In this document: piece after piece, positions 8,425 through 18,456 of the stretch | Position numbering within the stretch: the stretch's first letter is position 1 | Layout of the letters: each line of letters starts with the position of its first letter | Source: Pseudomonadota bacterium | GTDB lineage: Bacteria > Pseudomonadota > Alphaproteobacteria > Rhizobiales > Pleomorphomonadaceae | Reading direction: 5' to 3' | NCBI GenBank assembly: GCA_023436885.1 | Contig: JAEZHI010000039.1 | Coordinates: forward strand, 62,001-126,000 | Length of the DNA: 64,000 nucleotides | Notes under the pieces: generated by a model | What the model was told of the DNA's origin: nothing | What the model saw: only the letters and a program-made list of their open reading frames with translations | Database searches by the model: none | Made by a program: the position numbers and the translations under genes

Positions 8425-9750
8425 ATGAAACTGAAATCACTTAACGCCTGCCTGATGGCTTCGGCCGTCGTCGCTTTCGCTGCCGTCACGGCCGCTGCCG
8501 CCGCGGACAAAGTCCCGTCGGAGCTGGCTGACGCCTTCGCCGGCAAGTTCAAGGGCACCAAGGTCACGGCCTTCGGTCCGTTCACCGCCGGCGACGAAGT
8601 TCGCTTCAACGATACCGTGAAGGCCTTTGAGGAAGCCACCGGTATCGACATCCAGTACGAGGGTTCGAAGCAGTTCGAGGCGACGATCGCTACGCGTTCC
8701 GACGCCGGCAATCCGCCCGACATCGCCGACTTCCCGCAGCCCGGTCTGCTCGCCAACTTCGCCAAGGCCGGCAAGCTGGTCGACCTGTCGGCTCAGAAGG
8801 ACTATTACCTGCAGCAGTACATCCCAAGCTGGATCGACATGGCCACCAAGGCCGGCAAGGACGGCAAGCCCGGCCTGTTCGGCGTGTGGGAGCGCGTCAA
8901 CGTTAAGAGCCTTGTCTGGTATCCCAAGAAGGCCTTCGACGCCGCTGGCTACAAAGTGCCGACGACCTGGGCCGAGCTCGAGGCCCTGCAGAAGCAGATC
9001 GTTTCCGATGGCGACACGCCCTGGTGCGTTGGCATCGAATCCGGTGCAGCCACCGGTTGGCCGGCGACCGACTGGCTCGAGGAGTTCATGCTCCGCACGA
9101 CCTCGCTTGAGAACTACGACAAGTGGACCGAAGGCAAGCTGCCGTTCGCCTCGCCTGAGGTGAAGCACGCTGCCGAGCTGATCGGCAAGATCTGGCTCGA
9201 CGAGAAGAACGTCTACGGTGGCCGCAAGGGTATCGTGTCGACCAGCTTCGGTGACTCGCCGGTCAACATGTTCTCCGATCCGCCGAAGTGCTGGCTGCAC
9301 AAGCAGGGTAACTTCATCACCGCCTTCTTCCCTGAAAAGGCCAAGGCCGGTATCGACTACTCCTTCTTCTACCTGCCCGGCATCGACCCTGCCTATGGCA
9401 AGCCGGTTGAAGTCGGTGGCGACATCTGGGGCGCCTTCAACGATCGTCCGGAAGTGCGCGCCGTCATGCAGTACTTCGCCAAGGCCGAGCATCTGAAGTC
9501 TTGGATGGCCGTGGGCGGCGCCATCGCGCCGCAGAAGGACGCCGACCTCTCCTGGTACAAGAACGACGTCGACAAGGGCGTCGCCGCCATCCTGGCCGGC
9601 GCAACTGCCGTTCGCTTCGACGGTTCCGACCTGATGCCGGGCGAAGTCGGCGCCGGCTCGTTCTGGAAGCAGATGACCGCCTGGGTGTCGGGTACAACGG
9701 ACCTCGACAGCGCCCTCAAGGCGATCGACGCCTCCTGGCCGAAGAAGTAA
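8425..9750 (+). CDS. aglE: Alpha-glucoside/sucrose ABC transporter substrate-binding protein
   Basis: Periplasmic solute-binding protein of the extracellular binding protein family 1, 441 residues. Residues 1-26 form a Sec signal peptide ending AAAAAD. Mature features typical of AglE include VTAFGPFTAGDEVRFNDTV, GNPPDIADFPQPG and the aromatic-rich second lobe with KCWLHKQGNF. GGGAGG precedes the ATG at a good distance. It lies 88 bp after the repressor gene and 342 bp before the first permease. The larger gap after it is common for binding-protein genes, which must be expressed above their permeases. The substrate, an alpha-glucoside such as sucrose, is inferred from family and from the sucrose phosphorylase downstream. 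Confidence 0.92.
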   Translation: MKLKSLNACLMASAVVAFAAVTAAAAADKVPSELADAFAGKFKGTKVTAFGPFTAGDEVRFNDTVKAFEEATGIDIQYEGSKQFEATIATRSDAGNPPDIADFPQPGLLANFAKAGKLVDLSAQKDYYLQQYIPSWIDMATKAGKDGKPGLFGVWERVNVKSLVWYPKKAFDAAGYKVPTTWAELEALQKQIVSDGDTPWCVGIESGAATGWPATDWLEEFMLRTTSLENYDKWTEGKLPFASPEVKHAAELIGKIWLDEKNVYGGRKGIVSTSFGDSPVNMFSDPPKCWLHKQGNFITAFFPEKAKAGIDYSFFYLPGIDPAYGKPVEVGGDIWGAFNDRPEVRAVMQYFAKAEHLKSWMAVGGAIAPQKDADLSWYKNDVDKGVAAILAGATAVRFDGSDLMPGEVGAGSFWKQMTAWVSGTTDLDSALKAIDASWPKK

Positions 9751-10092
9751 GTCATCGACTTAATCCGACTGGCCAACAACGTTGACTTTCGGTTAAGAAT
9801 TATGACAAGCGCGCTCCCGCTGCATTTCGCGGGGGCCGCGACCCCAAAAGGCGGGACGGAACATGATGATGCTTGCAGCAAGCGTCTTCCTCCAGACCGA
9901 CTTTGCGCGCGGATTTATCGGGCAGAACAAAGCTTTCCGTCCCAGCCAGCTTCCTTCTAGGAGGCCGGTTCTGAATCCGCTGATCGGGTCGATGCCGAAC
10001 TGGGAAAGCTCGGCTGTGACACCCGATTTTTCGAACGCCGCTGAGCATAAGGAAGAGCCGGCCGTCACGGGGTCGCGCTCCGGGGGACAGAC
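9751..10092. other. Leader between aglE and aglF
   Basis: A gap of 342 bases inside the operon. It contains short inverted repeats such as GCTTG/CAAGC near 9870. A longer imperfect pair (AGCTTTCCGTCCCAG near 9930 and CTGGGAAAGCT near 10000) could fold and partly attenuate or stabilise the transcript. A 77-codon open frame crosses it but does not look protein-coding. Confidence 0.45.
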
Positions 10093-11211
10093 ATGACGCT
10101 TCTCAATCCCGACGCGGATGAGCACTCCGCCGAACTTGCGCGAGCCCGTCGACGGCGGAACCGCGCGATCTTCACCCTATTGGCCGGTATCGTCGCGGCG
10201 ATCGTGCTGTTCGAGGGCTTCTTCGTGCTGCGCGACAGCCGGGCGCCCAAGCTCGTCGTGGCCTTGTTCGCCATGATCTGGGGTGGCGGTGGCACGGCGA
10301 TCCTCTACCTGATCGCCAATCAGCTGATAGAGTTCACCTCGTCGCAGTGGCAACGGCGTCTGACGCCGATCCTTTTCGTGGCCCCCGCCATTGCGTTCGT
10401 GGTCTATTTCCTGGCCCTGCCTGCCGTGCGCACCTTTATTGCCAGCCTGTTTGATCGCGACGGCTCGAACTTCGTCGGCCTCGCCAACTACATAACGGTG
10501 TTCACCGAGCCATTCATGCTGGTTACCTTCCGCAACAACGTGCTGTGGATCGTGTTCGGCGCAAGTTTCACCATCATCTTCGGCCTGGTCGTGGCAGCAC
10601 TCGCCGACCGCAGCCGGTTCGAGAATTTGGCCAAGGCGATCATCTTCATGCCGATGGCCATTTCGCTGGTCGGTGCCGGTGTCATCTGGAAGTTCATCTA
10701 CGCCGTCCGCGATCCTAGCGACGTGCAGATCGGCTTGCTCAATGCCATCGTCACCGCTCTTGGCGGTGAGCCGCAGGCCTGGATCGCCATGCTGCAGCCG
10801 TGGAACAACCTGTTCCTGATCGTCATCGTCGTGTGGATGCAGACCGGCTACGCAATGGTTCTATTCTCTGCGGCCATCAAATCCGTACCGACCGATATCA
10901 TCGAGGCTGCACGCGTTGACGGTGCCGGTGAGTTCAAGATCTTCTTCTCGATCATCATCCCGTCGATCATGGGAACCGTCGTCACGGTGTCCGCCACGGT
11001 AATCATCTTTACCCTGAAGATCTTCGACGTGGTCCTGGTCATGACCGGCGGCCAATACGGCACGGACGTGATCGCCACCCAGTTCTACAACCAGTATTTC
11101 GTCAACCGCAATTTCGGCCTCGGCTCGGCGATCGCCATCGTCCTGCTGCTGACCGTCATTCCGGTGATGGTCTACAACCTGCGCCAGTTCAACAAGAGGG
11201 AAACCCTGTGA
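10093..11211 (+). CDS. aglF: Alpha-glucoside ABC transporter permease AglF
   Basis: Inner-membrane permease of the MalF-type carbohydrate ABC family, 372 residues. A short cytosolic Arg-rich N-terminus (RARRRRNR) is followed by about eight hydrophobic segments. The cytoplasmic coupling helix carries the EAA-type sequence EAARVDGAGEFKIFFSIIIP, which contacts the ATPase. GGGGGAC precedes the ATG. The stop overlaps the start of aglG by one base (TGATG), so the two permeases are probably translationally coupled and form a heterodimeric channel. Confidence 0.92.
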   Translation: MTLLNPDADEHSAELARARRRRNRAIFTLLAGIVAAIVLFEGFFVLRDSRAPKLVVALFAMIWGGGGTAILYLIANQLIEFTSSQWQRRLTPILFVAPAIAFVVYFLALPAVRTFIASLFDRDGSNFVGLANYITVFTEPFMLVTFRNNVLWIVFGASFTIIFGLVVAALADRSRFENLAKAIIFMPMAISLVGAGVIWKFIYAVRDPSDVQIGLLNAIVTALGGEPQAWIAMLQPWNNLFLIVIVVWMQTGYAMVLFSAAIKSVPTDIIEAARVDGAGEFKIFFSIIIPSIMGTVVTVSATVIIFTLKIFDVVLVMTGGQYGTDVIATQFYNQYFVNRNFGLGSAIAIVLLLTVIPVMVYNLRQFNKRETL

Positions 11212-12302
11212 TGGCCAAGTCAAAGGGCAATCCCTTCCCCCGCGTCTTCGTCAACACGACGCTGGCTGTCATCTGCCTGTTGTGGCTGATCCCGACGCTG
11301 GGTCTGTTCGTCTCCTCCTTCCGACCGCGCGACGAAATCATGTCGTCGGGCTGGTGGACGGTGCTCCCGCACCGCGTGTGGGTAACCACCGAGCAGTTAA
11401 CGCCCGATCCGTCGATCGACCGCAATGACGTGATGACCTTCGCCGGTGCCAGCGGCACCTTCGAACAGTTGCGCCAGGGCGTTGAATCGCCTGACGGGAA
11501 GCGTGTCGTCTGGATCGGCAACAAGCGAGCCGGCACCGTGCAGGTTCAGGAGAAAGAGTGGAGCGGCCTGCCGGCCACGACACTGCAGAACTATCACGAC
11601 GTGCTCGCCGGCAAGAACGTGACCATCGAGGGTAATGGTGAAGAAGCGGCCCGCAAGGGCGAGGACATGTCCGACGCCTTCATCAACTCGATGGCCGTCA
11701 CCTTCCCTGCCGTGGTCATCCCGATCCTGATGGCAGCTTTTGCCGCCTATGGCTTTGCCTGGATGCGCTTCCCCGGTCGCAAGCTGGTGTTCGCGCTGAT
11801 GGTGGCTCTTCTGGTGGTGCCGTTGCAGATCGCGCTGGTGCCAGTGCTTTCGGACTATGTCCATCTGAAGCTCAACGGCACCTACATGTCGGTCTGGCTG
11901 GCGCATACCGGCTTCGGCCTGCCGCTCGCGGTGTTCCTCCTCTACAATTACATCTCGACGCTGCCGCGCGAGATCATGGAGGCGGCCATCGTCGACGGCG
12001 CATCGCACTTCAAGATCTTCTGGCGGCTGGTGCTGCCGTTGTCGACGCCGGCCCTCGCCTCCTTTGCCATCTTCCAGTTCCTGTGGGTCTGGAACGACTA
12101 TCTGGTGGCATTGATCTTCATCGGCAACGTGCCGGGCGTGCAGGTACTGACCATGCGGCTCGCCGACATGGTGGGCTCGCGCGGCTCCGACTGGCATCTG
12201 CTCACCGCCGGCGGCTTCGTGTCGATGCTGCTGCCGCTGATCGTCTTCTTCTCGCTCCAGCGCTACTTCGTCCGCGGCCTGACGGCCGGCTCGGTGAAGT
12301 GA
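11211..12302 (+). CDS. aglG: Alpha-glucoside ABC transporter permease AglG
   Basis: MalG-type permease of 363 residues and partner of AglF. Residues about 12-30 form the first membrane helix. An unusually long periplasmic insert of about 120 residues follows (ending near NGEEAARKGEDMS), as in other AglG proteins. The core of five hydrophobic segments carries the coupling motif EAAIVDGASHFKIFWRLVLP. ATG 11211 overlaps the aglF stop; a GTG one codon upstream is also possible. AGAGGG lies in the correct position. Confidence 0.92.
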   Translation: MAKSKGNPFPRVFVNTTLAVICLLWLIPTLGLFVSSFRPRDEIMSSGWWTVLPHRVWVTTEQLTPDPSIDRNDVMTFAGASGTFEQLRQGVESPDGKRVVWIGNKRAGTVQVQEKEWSGLPATTLQNYHDVLAGKNVTIEGNGEEAARKGEDMSDAFINSMAVTFPAVVIPILMAAFAAYGFAWMRFPGRKLVFALMVALLVVPLQIALVPVLSDYVHLKLNGTYMSVWLAHTGFGLPLAVFLLYNYISTLPREIMEAAIVDGASHFKIFWRLVLPLSTPALASFAIFQFLWVWNDYLVALIFIGNVPGVQVLTMRLADMVGSRGSDWHLLTAGGFVSMLLPLIVFFSLQRYFVRGLTAGSVK

Positions 12303-12387
12303 TCGGCTGAACATTGGACAACACCCCGTGCGTGCGGTTCCGGGGAAACGGAACCCGCCGGTGTCAAGGGAACAAGGGAGTTACGAA

Positions 12388-13485
<1,098 letters not shown>

Positions 13486-13492
13486 GGCAAAA

Positions 13493-13551
13493 GCCGACGC
13501 TTGCTGCGTCGGCCGCAGATCCATCACTTCCGGGCTCGCCCGGAGGTGATG
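13493..13551. other. Two hairpins between aglK and sucrose phosphorylase
   Basis: Hairpin one is GCCGACGC (13493-13500) with GCGTCGGC (13506-13513). Hairpin two spans 13522-13551, pairing CATCAC and TCCGGG with GCCCGGA and GTGATG. Neither is followed by a T-run, so they are more likely RNA-processing or stability elements, or a weak terminator, than a strong stop. They may lower expression of the downstream phosphorylase relative to the transporter. Confidence 0.5.
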
Positions 13552-13687
13552 CTCATTCTCTGAAGAGCATCGGCAGGTCGATCCAAGTCGACTGAAACAT
13601 GCTACGCCAAGCCAATCTGGAACGTCCACCCCGGTGCTGTGCACGGCATGGGCCTTGAGGCGAACGGTCCCCCGGGGAACTATCAAC

Positions 13688-15151
13688 GTGAAGAACCAAG
13701 TCCAGCTCATCACCTATGTCGACCGCCTGACGGCCGGCGGCTTTTCCGACCTCAAAGCGCTGGTCGACGGCCCGCTCAAAGGGGTAGTTGGCGGCGTTCA
13801 TCCCCTGCCCTTCTTCGATCCGATCGATGGCGCGGATGCCGGCTTCGATCCTATCGACCATACACTGGTGGATCCGCGGCTTGGCGACTGGAACGATGTC
13901 CGGGCGCTTTCGGGCTCGGTCGAGATCATGGCCGACATGATCGTCAATCACGTTTCAGCCGACTCGCCAGCCTTCAAGGATTTCCTCGAGAAGGGAGATG
14001 CCTCCGAATTTGCCGACATGTTCCTGACCTTCGGCAAGGTATTTCCGAAGGGCGCCACCGAACAGGACCTGCTCGCCATATATCGGCCGCGCCCCGGCTT
14101 CCCCTTCAACAAGATGTCGTTTGCCGACGGCTCGAAGCGCCTCATCTGGACGACATTCACGCCGAAGCAAATTGACATCGATGTCTTTTCCCGGCACGGT
14201 GCCGCCTATCTCGACGCTATCCTGGCACGCTTCAAGGAAGGCGGCGTCACCGCAATCCGCCTCGATGCGGCTGGTTATGCCGTCAAGAAGCCGGGCACGA
14301 GTTCATTCATGATTCCGGAGACCTACGCCTTCCTCGGCGAGCTCGCCGACAAGGCGCGTAGCCTCGGCATGGAAGTGCTGGTCGAGATCCACAGCTACTA
14401 CCGCGACCAGATCGAGATCGCCAAGAAGGTGGACCGTGTCTACGACTTCGCGCTGCCGCCGCTGGTTCTGCACTCGCTGTTCACCGGCGAAGCTGGACCG
14501 CTCGCCGAATGGCTGAAGATCAGTCCGCGTAACGCGATCACCGTGCTCGATACGCACGATGGCATCGGCGTCATTGACGTCGGCGCGGCGACCGACGGCC
14601 GGCCGGGTCTGCTCGCACCCGCCGCGCTCGACGCTTTGGTCGAGACGATGCATGAGCGTTCCGGTGGCGAAAGCCGGCAGGCCACCGGTGCCGCGGCCTC
14701 TAATCTCGATCTCTATCAGGTCAACTGCACCTATTACGACGCGCTGGGCAAACGCGACGGCGAGTATTTGATCGCCCGCGCGCTGCAGTTCTTCGCACCA
14801 GGGATCCCACAGGTCTACTACATCGGTCTGCTCGGCGGCGTGAACAATATGGAGCTCCTGCACCGCACAAAGGTCGGCCGCGACATCAATCGCCACTACT
14901 ATACGCCGGCCGAAGTGACCGCCGCACTCGACAAGCCGGTAGTCAGGAAGCTGTTCGAACTCGCCCGCTTCCGCAACAGCCACCCGGCTTTCAATGGTGA
15001 GTTCGCAGTCGAACAACCATCAGCCAACCGCCTGGTTCTGAGCTGGGCCAAGGGCGGCGAGAGCGCCACGCTCGACGTGGACTTCAAGGCGATGAGCGCT
15101 ACCATACGCCACCAGGACGCCAGCGGGACGGGGCAGATCGTCGTCGGCTGA
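13688..15151 (+). CDS. Sucrose phosphorylase (GH13)
   Basis: Cytosolic enzyme splitting sucrose with phosphate into glucose 1-phosphate and fructose, 487 residues. The N-terminus (VQLITYVDRL, then VGGVHPLPFF and DAGFDPIDH) is diagnostic of GH13 subfamily 18. The catalytic triad is visible: nucleophile Asp in AIRLDAAGYA, acid/base Glu in VLVEIHSYY and stabilising Asp in VLDTHDGIG. The start is GTG 13688, preceded by GGGGA; the frame stays open to 13634, but those codons do not match the family. It is the last gene of the agl operon. Related GH13_18 enzymes can prefer glucosylglycerol or sucrose 6-phosphate, so the exact substrate needs assay. Confidence 0.9.
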   Translation: MKNQVQLITYVDRLTAGGFSDLKALVDGPLKGVVGGVHPLPFFDPIDGADAGFDPIDHTLVDPRLGDWNDVRALSGSVEIMADMIVNHVSADSPAFKDFLEKGDASEFADMFLTFGKVFPKGATEQDLLAIYRPRPGFPFNKMSFADGSKRLIWTTFTPKQIDIDVFSRHGAAYLDAILARFKEGGVTAIRLDAAGYAVKKPGTSSFMIPETYAFLGELADKARSLGMEVLVEIHSYYRDQIEIAKKVDRVYDFALPPLVLHSLFTGEAGPLAEWLKISPRNAITVLDTHDGIGVIDVGAATDGRPGLLAPAALDALVETMHERSGGESRQATGAAASNLDLYQVNCTYYDALGKRDGEYLIARALQFFAPGIPQVYYIGLLGGVNNMELLHRTKVGRDINRHYYTPAEVTAALDKPVVRKLFELARFRNSHPAFNGEFAVEQPSANRLVLSWAKGGESATLDVDFKAMSATIRHQDASGTGQIVVG

Positions 15152-15171
15152 CCCCAACAGACAGCTAAAAC

Positions 15172-15195
15172 TGCGGGGAGAGCGCCCTCCCCGCA
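15172..15195. terminator. Hairpin between convergent sucrose phosphorylase and satP
   Basis: TGCGGGGAG (15172-15180) pairs perfectly with CTCCCCGCA (15187-15195) across a six-base loop. It lies between convergent stops. No T-run follows on the plus strand, so termination may be partial. Confidence 0.6.
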
Positions 15196-15209
15196 CCGCC
15201 TTCGTCAAA

Positions 15210-15800
15210 TCAGGCGCGGCTTACCGGGCCGAGCGGCCAGACGGTGCGCCCGTAGACCTCGTTCAGCACCTGCGCCAGGCCGGCATAAATGGCCGAGGCG
15301 CCACAAAACAGACCTTCCCAACCGGCGAGACGGGTGATCGCTTCGTTGCCGGTAGCGTCACCGATGGCCAGCAAAGCGAACAGAACAGTCAGCGATCCGA
15401 ACACCACCTGCAGCGCGCGGTTGAGGCGCAGCGTGCCGATGAACAGGATGGCCGTGAACACACCCCACATGCCGAGGAAGGCCGGCATGGCGGCGGCCGG
15501 CGATGGCCCAGCAATACCGAGAGAGGTCTTCTGGAGAACGATCAGACCGACAAGCGCCAGCCAGAACATGCCGTAGCTGGTGAAAGCCGTGGCCGCGAAT
15601 GTGTTGCCCTTCTTCCACTCCATGATGCCGGCGATCATCTGAGCGATGCCGCCGTAGAAGATACCCATGGCGAGGACCATCGTGTCCATGGGGTAGAAGC
15701 CGGCATTGTGGAAGTTGAGAAGCACGGTGGTCATGCCGAAGCCCATCAGCCCAAGCGGGGCGGGATTGGCAGTGGCGTCGTTCGAATGGGCGGAGCTCAT
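15210..15800 (-). CDS. satP: GPR1/FUN34/YaaH-family acetate permease
   Basis: Inner-membrane acetate/succinate uptake protein of 196 residues with six hydrophobic segments. The family signature NPAPLGLMGFGMTTVLLN sits at about residues 12-29, and FYGGIAQMIAGIMEWKKGNT follows in helix 2-3. Aromatic and Asn residues of the substrate path are present. GGATG lies upstream of the ATG. It is convergent with sucrose phosphorylase and not obviously operonic with its neighbours. The substrate is assigned from family; acetate is most likely. Confidence 0.9.
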   Translation of the reverse strand: MSSAHSNDATANPAPLGLMGFGMTTVLLNFHNAGFYPMDTMVLAMGIFYGGIAQMIAGIMEWKKGNTFAATAFTSYGMFWLALVGLIVLQKTSLGIAGPSPAAAMPAFLGMWGVFTAILFIGTLRLNRALQVVFGSLTVLFALLAIGDATGNEAITRLAGWEGLFCGASAIYAGLAQVLNEVYGRTVWPLGPVSRA

Positions 15801-15932
15801 GGGGACATCCGGTCAGGAGAAAAACGACCGGTGCCCGACGGCGTCTTAACGCCCGCCTCAAGCACCGGCACCGCCATCCCTAGAGAAGACGACCGGAAAA
15901 ACGAGTCGGGAAAGACGCATATCAGCAGGCGT

Positions 15933-16175
15933 TCAACTGTCGTCACGCAGGAACATCACCGCAAAGCCCATCTGCACGCTGGAGAACGTAAGGCCAAGCG
16001 AAAAAGTTAGAATAAACAGCGCGAGAACGGCCGACGAAGAGGCAAAAATCAATGTAGCTATGCCTCCGATGTCAAAGGCCAACAGCAGCCCGACAAACAG
16101 AACGGCTATACCAAAGCCGATTGCAGCGTGGCGAATGAGAAAGCGAACCAAAAGCGGTAGACTGGAGATTGTCAT
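15933..16175 (-). CDS. Small two-helix membrane protein
   Basis: An 80-residue protein that I do not recognise. It has two long hydrophobic segments (about residues 16-36 and 40-62), a short charged N-terminus (LVRFLIRHA) and an RDDS tail. Start ATG 16175 is chosen because GGAGGCG lies 6 bases upstream. A longer in-frame start at 16337 would overlap the neighbouring flippase-like gene. It reads in the same direction as that gene, 115 bp downstream, so co-transcription is possible. Likely an inner-membrane protein of unknown function. Confidence 0.65.
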   Translation of the reverse strand: MTISSLPLLVRFLIRHAAIGFGIAVLFVGLLLAFDIGGIATLIFASSSAVLALFILTFSLGLTFSSVQMGFAVMFLRDDS

Positions 16176-16290
16176 CGTCTCGCCTCCTTCGTCCTGCGCT
16201 CCGCTGCATGCCGCAGCGAATGAATGATAGCGTATTCGGAACCAGAAGACGAGAAACATGAAAGCGGCTTTCATGTTCCGACTATGTGTT

Positions 16291-17235
16291 TCAGACTCTC
16301 TCCTTCGCTTTTTCTGACCGGAACCGTGATCTTTCAAAGAACAAAACCACGACCAAGGCCATCACGAAGGGAACGATCAGATAGAGCAGTCTGAAGACAA
16401 GCAGAGCAGCGATCACATCGGCATCGGCCATATCGGGCAACCCCATCACGAACACCAGCTCGAGCACGCCGAGGCCGCCCGGCACATGCGATATCAAGGC
16501 GGCCGAGAACGACATCAGAAAGATGCCGAGTACGATGAAATATCCGGGATTGCCGGCTTCAGGCAGAGCGAAATAGATGATGCCGGCTGCCCCCAGCAAT
16601 TCGCAGGCTCCGACGGCGATCTGCGACAAAGTCACATGCAGCGACGGATAGACGATGGCGAAACGACCGAGATGAAGCGGCCGCAGCTTCATGACGCTGC
16701 CGAAGATGTAAAGGCCGACTGCCGCAAGCAGAACGACACCGGTCGCCCGCGAAGCCGAGATCGGAAGCAAGTCACCGAAACGAAGAACGATGTCCGGATC
16801 AAGCACCAGGACGATGCCGATCAGCGTGACAGTTCCTAGAATGAAAGTGAACGAGCAGAAGGCGATGAGAAGGCCGATCTCGGCCGGCGAAAGCCCCTTG
16901 GTCGAATAGGCTCGATAGCGAACCACACCGCCGGAGACGACCGAAGCACCGATATTGTGCGACAGCGCATAGGTCGTGAACGAACAGATGCTGATGAACA
17001 GCCAGTCGATTCGCTTGCCCAAATGCAGCAGAGCGATCCTGTCGTATCCAGCGAGCGCTATGTAGGCGACCAGCGTCGATACGCCGGCAAACGCCCAGTG
17101 GAGTTTCGGGATCGCAGCAAGGCTGTCGCCCACCTTTTCCAGGGAAAGCCCGTGCAATTCCCGGAGAAGAAGCCAGACAGAAAGCACAATCGTTGCTGTC
17201 GCCACCACCGGCCAGAAATAACGCTTCAGCTTCAT
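16291..17235 (-). CDS. YbhN/UPF0104-family (lysylphosphatidylglycerol synthetase TM-like) membrane protein
   Basis: Polytopic inner-membrane protein of 314 residues with about eight hydrophobic segments. It matches the LPG synthase transmembrane region family (YbhN): NIGASVVSGGVVRYRAYSTKG in the first half and SHVPGGLGVLELVFVMG in the second are its two hallmark motifs. The cytosolic aminoacyltransferase domain of MprF is absent, so it cannot itself lysylate lipid. YbhN-type proteins are linked to lipid movement in the membrane, but the substrate here is unknown. Start is ATG 17235 with GGAG close upstream. Confidence 0.85.
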   Translation of the reverse strand: MKLKRYFWPVVATATIVLSVWLLLRELHGLSLEKVGDSLAAIPKLHWAFAGVSTLVAYIALAGYDRIALLHLGKRIDWLFISICSFTTYALSHNIGASVVSGGVVRYRAYSTKGLSPAEIGLLIAFCSFTFILGTVTLIGIVLVLDPDIVLRFGDLLPISASRATGVVLLAAVGLYIFGSVMKLRPLHLGRFAIVYPSLHVTLSQIAVGACELLGAAGIIYFALPEAGNPGYFIVLGIFLMSFSAALISHVPGGLGVLELVFVMGLPDMADADVIAALLVFRLLYLIVPFVMALVVVLFFERSRFRSEKAKERV

Positions 17236-17424
17236 TGGCTCCGGCCGCTTTGAGGCACCTCGTGTCGCAGAAAGATCCGAGGATCCGGCGAAGCACCCAG
17301 TTTACGAGCGGCGGGGGAGCCGGATCAATCGTCAAGAATACTTTCCGAGGGTAAGCCACCGCCTTATGCGCGTTAAAACTTGAGTTTGCGATAAAACAAA
17401 GAACAATGCCGCGACCTGAGGCAT

Positions 17425-17443
17425 ATTGCGAACAAATCGCAAT
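17425..17443. promoter_or_regulatory. Perfect 19-bp palindromic operator before copper operon
   Basis: ATTGCGA (17425-17431) and TCGCAAT (17437-17443) are exact inverted repeats with spacer ACAAA. The site lies 36-54 bp before the chosen start of the DUF2946 gene, where a promoter is expected. A further TTGCGA half-site occurs near 17387. The shape resembles a Fur-superfamily operator; the cognate regulator is not identifiable from this window. Confidence 0.6.
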
Positions 17444-17478
17444 TGGGGTTGGATTGCATCGTGGGTGGCTGGGGGGAG

Positions 17479-17835
17479 ATGGCAAGACGCGTGGTGGCGC
17501 TGGTGGCTGCAATGGCCTTGGCGCTCCAGATTGCCTTGCCCATGCCGCAGCCGATGGCCGCACAAATGGACGACATGGCGATTTGCCATTCGTCACCGGT
17601 CGCTCACCATCCGGACGGCAAGCACGACACACCTTCCGGCCAGGCTGGCTGCGACTGGTGCGTTCTGTGTGGCAAGCTCGGCACCGCCGTCGGACCGCTC
17701 GACCGCATTGCCGCCCTGCCGCAACGCGTCGAAGCGCCGGTAGACGTCTTCGACGTTACCACCAACGTCGTTCATTATATTGGCCGTCCAAGGACCGGCC
17801 CCTTAGGAGCCCGCGCGCCGCCGAAGATCGCATGA
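17479..17835 (+). CDS. DUF2946-like small exported protein
   Basis: A protein of 118 residues with a Sec signal peptide (about residues 1-27, MARRVVALVAAMALALQ). The mature part is rich in His, Met and Cys: MDDMAICHSS, HHPDGKH and CDWCVLCGK. This Cys/His layout resembles DUF2946 proteins found in copper and TonB-linked loci. The start is uncertain: GTG 17461 and TTG 17443 are also in frame, but TTG 17443 would sit inside the palindromic operator. It opens a likely three-gene copper unit with ycnI (40 bp on) and copCD. Periplasmic metal handling is inferred. Confidence 0.7.
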   Translation: MARRVVALVAAMALALQIALPMPQPMAAQMDDMAICHSSPVAHHPDGKHDTPSGQAGCDWCVLCGKLGTAVGPLDRIAALPQRVEAPVDVFDVTTNVVHYIGRPRTGPLGARAPPKIA

Positions 17836-17875
17836 TCGGACCCAATCCATCATTCGATCCCTAGGGACCAATTTC

Positions 17876-18406
17876 ATGACAAAGAACAAACTGGCTGCTC
17901 TCGGAGCCGCCGCGCTGTTGCTTGCCGCTTCTGCTCCTGCTTTCGCCCATATCACTCTCGAAGCACAGCAGGCGGCGGCCGGCTCCACCTACAAGGCCGT
18001 GTTGCGCGTGCCTCACGGCTGCGCCGGCGCTGCCACAGTGAAAGTCAGGGTGCAGATTCCCGAGGGCTTCATCGCCGTGAAGCCAATGCCGAAGGCGGGC
18101 TGGACGCTCGATATCTCCAGGGGCAAGTACGAGCAGAGCTACGATCTTTGGGGTGCCAAGGTCACCGAAGGCGTGAAGGAACTCTCCTGGGGCGGCAATT
18201 TGCCCGATGACTATTATGAGGAGTTTGTCTTCCGCGGCACGCTGACCAGCGCCTTCGCCGCCGGCACTACGGTTTACTTCCCTGTCGTTCAGGAATGCGA
18301 GGGGGGCAAGGTCGAGCGCTGGATCGAGATCCCAGCCGACGGCAAGACCTCGGACGATTATGAGTTCCCGGCGCCGGGCCTCAAGATCACTGCACCCGCC
18401 AAGTGA
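17876..18406 (+). CDS. ycnI: YcnI-like copper-binding protein (DUF1775)
   Basis: Periplasmic protein of 176 residues. The signal peptide ends SAPAFA, leaving a mature N-terminal His (HITLEAQQAAAGSTYKA). Characterised YcnI domains bind Cu(II) with this His, and the fold is recognisable from VPHGCAGAATVKVRVQIPEG, PKAGWTLDI and SWGGNLPDDYYEEFVF. There is no C-terminal membrane anchor, unlike Bacillus YcnI. It lies 50 bp before copCD. The likely role is as an extracytoplasmic copper chaperone feeding the CopD-type importer. Family call firm; metal preference inferred. Confidence 0.9.
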   Translation: MTKNKLAALGAAALLLAASAPAFAHITLEAQQAAAGSTYKAVLRVPHGCAGAATVKVRVQIPEGFIAVKPMPKAGWTLDISRGKYEQSYDLWGAKVTEGVKELSWGGNLPDDYYEEFVFRGTLTSAFAAGTTVYFPVVQECEGGKVERWIEIPADGKTSDDYEFPAPGLKITAPAK

Positions 18407-18456
18407 TTGAACGGGCGGCGCGTGAAAATCGCGCCGTCTTTTTCAAGGATACTCCG

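Noticed and set aside
9863..10096. 77-codon frame between aglE and aglF
   Set aside because: No convincing Shine-Dalgarno, overlaps the aglF start, and the sequence looks non-protein-like.
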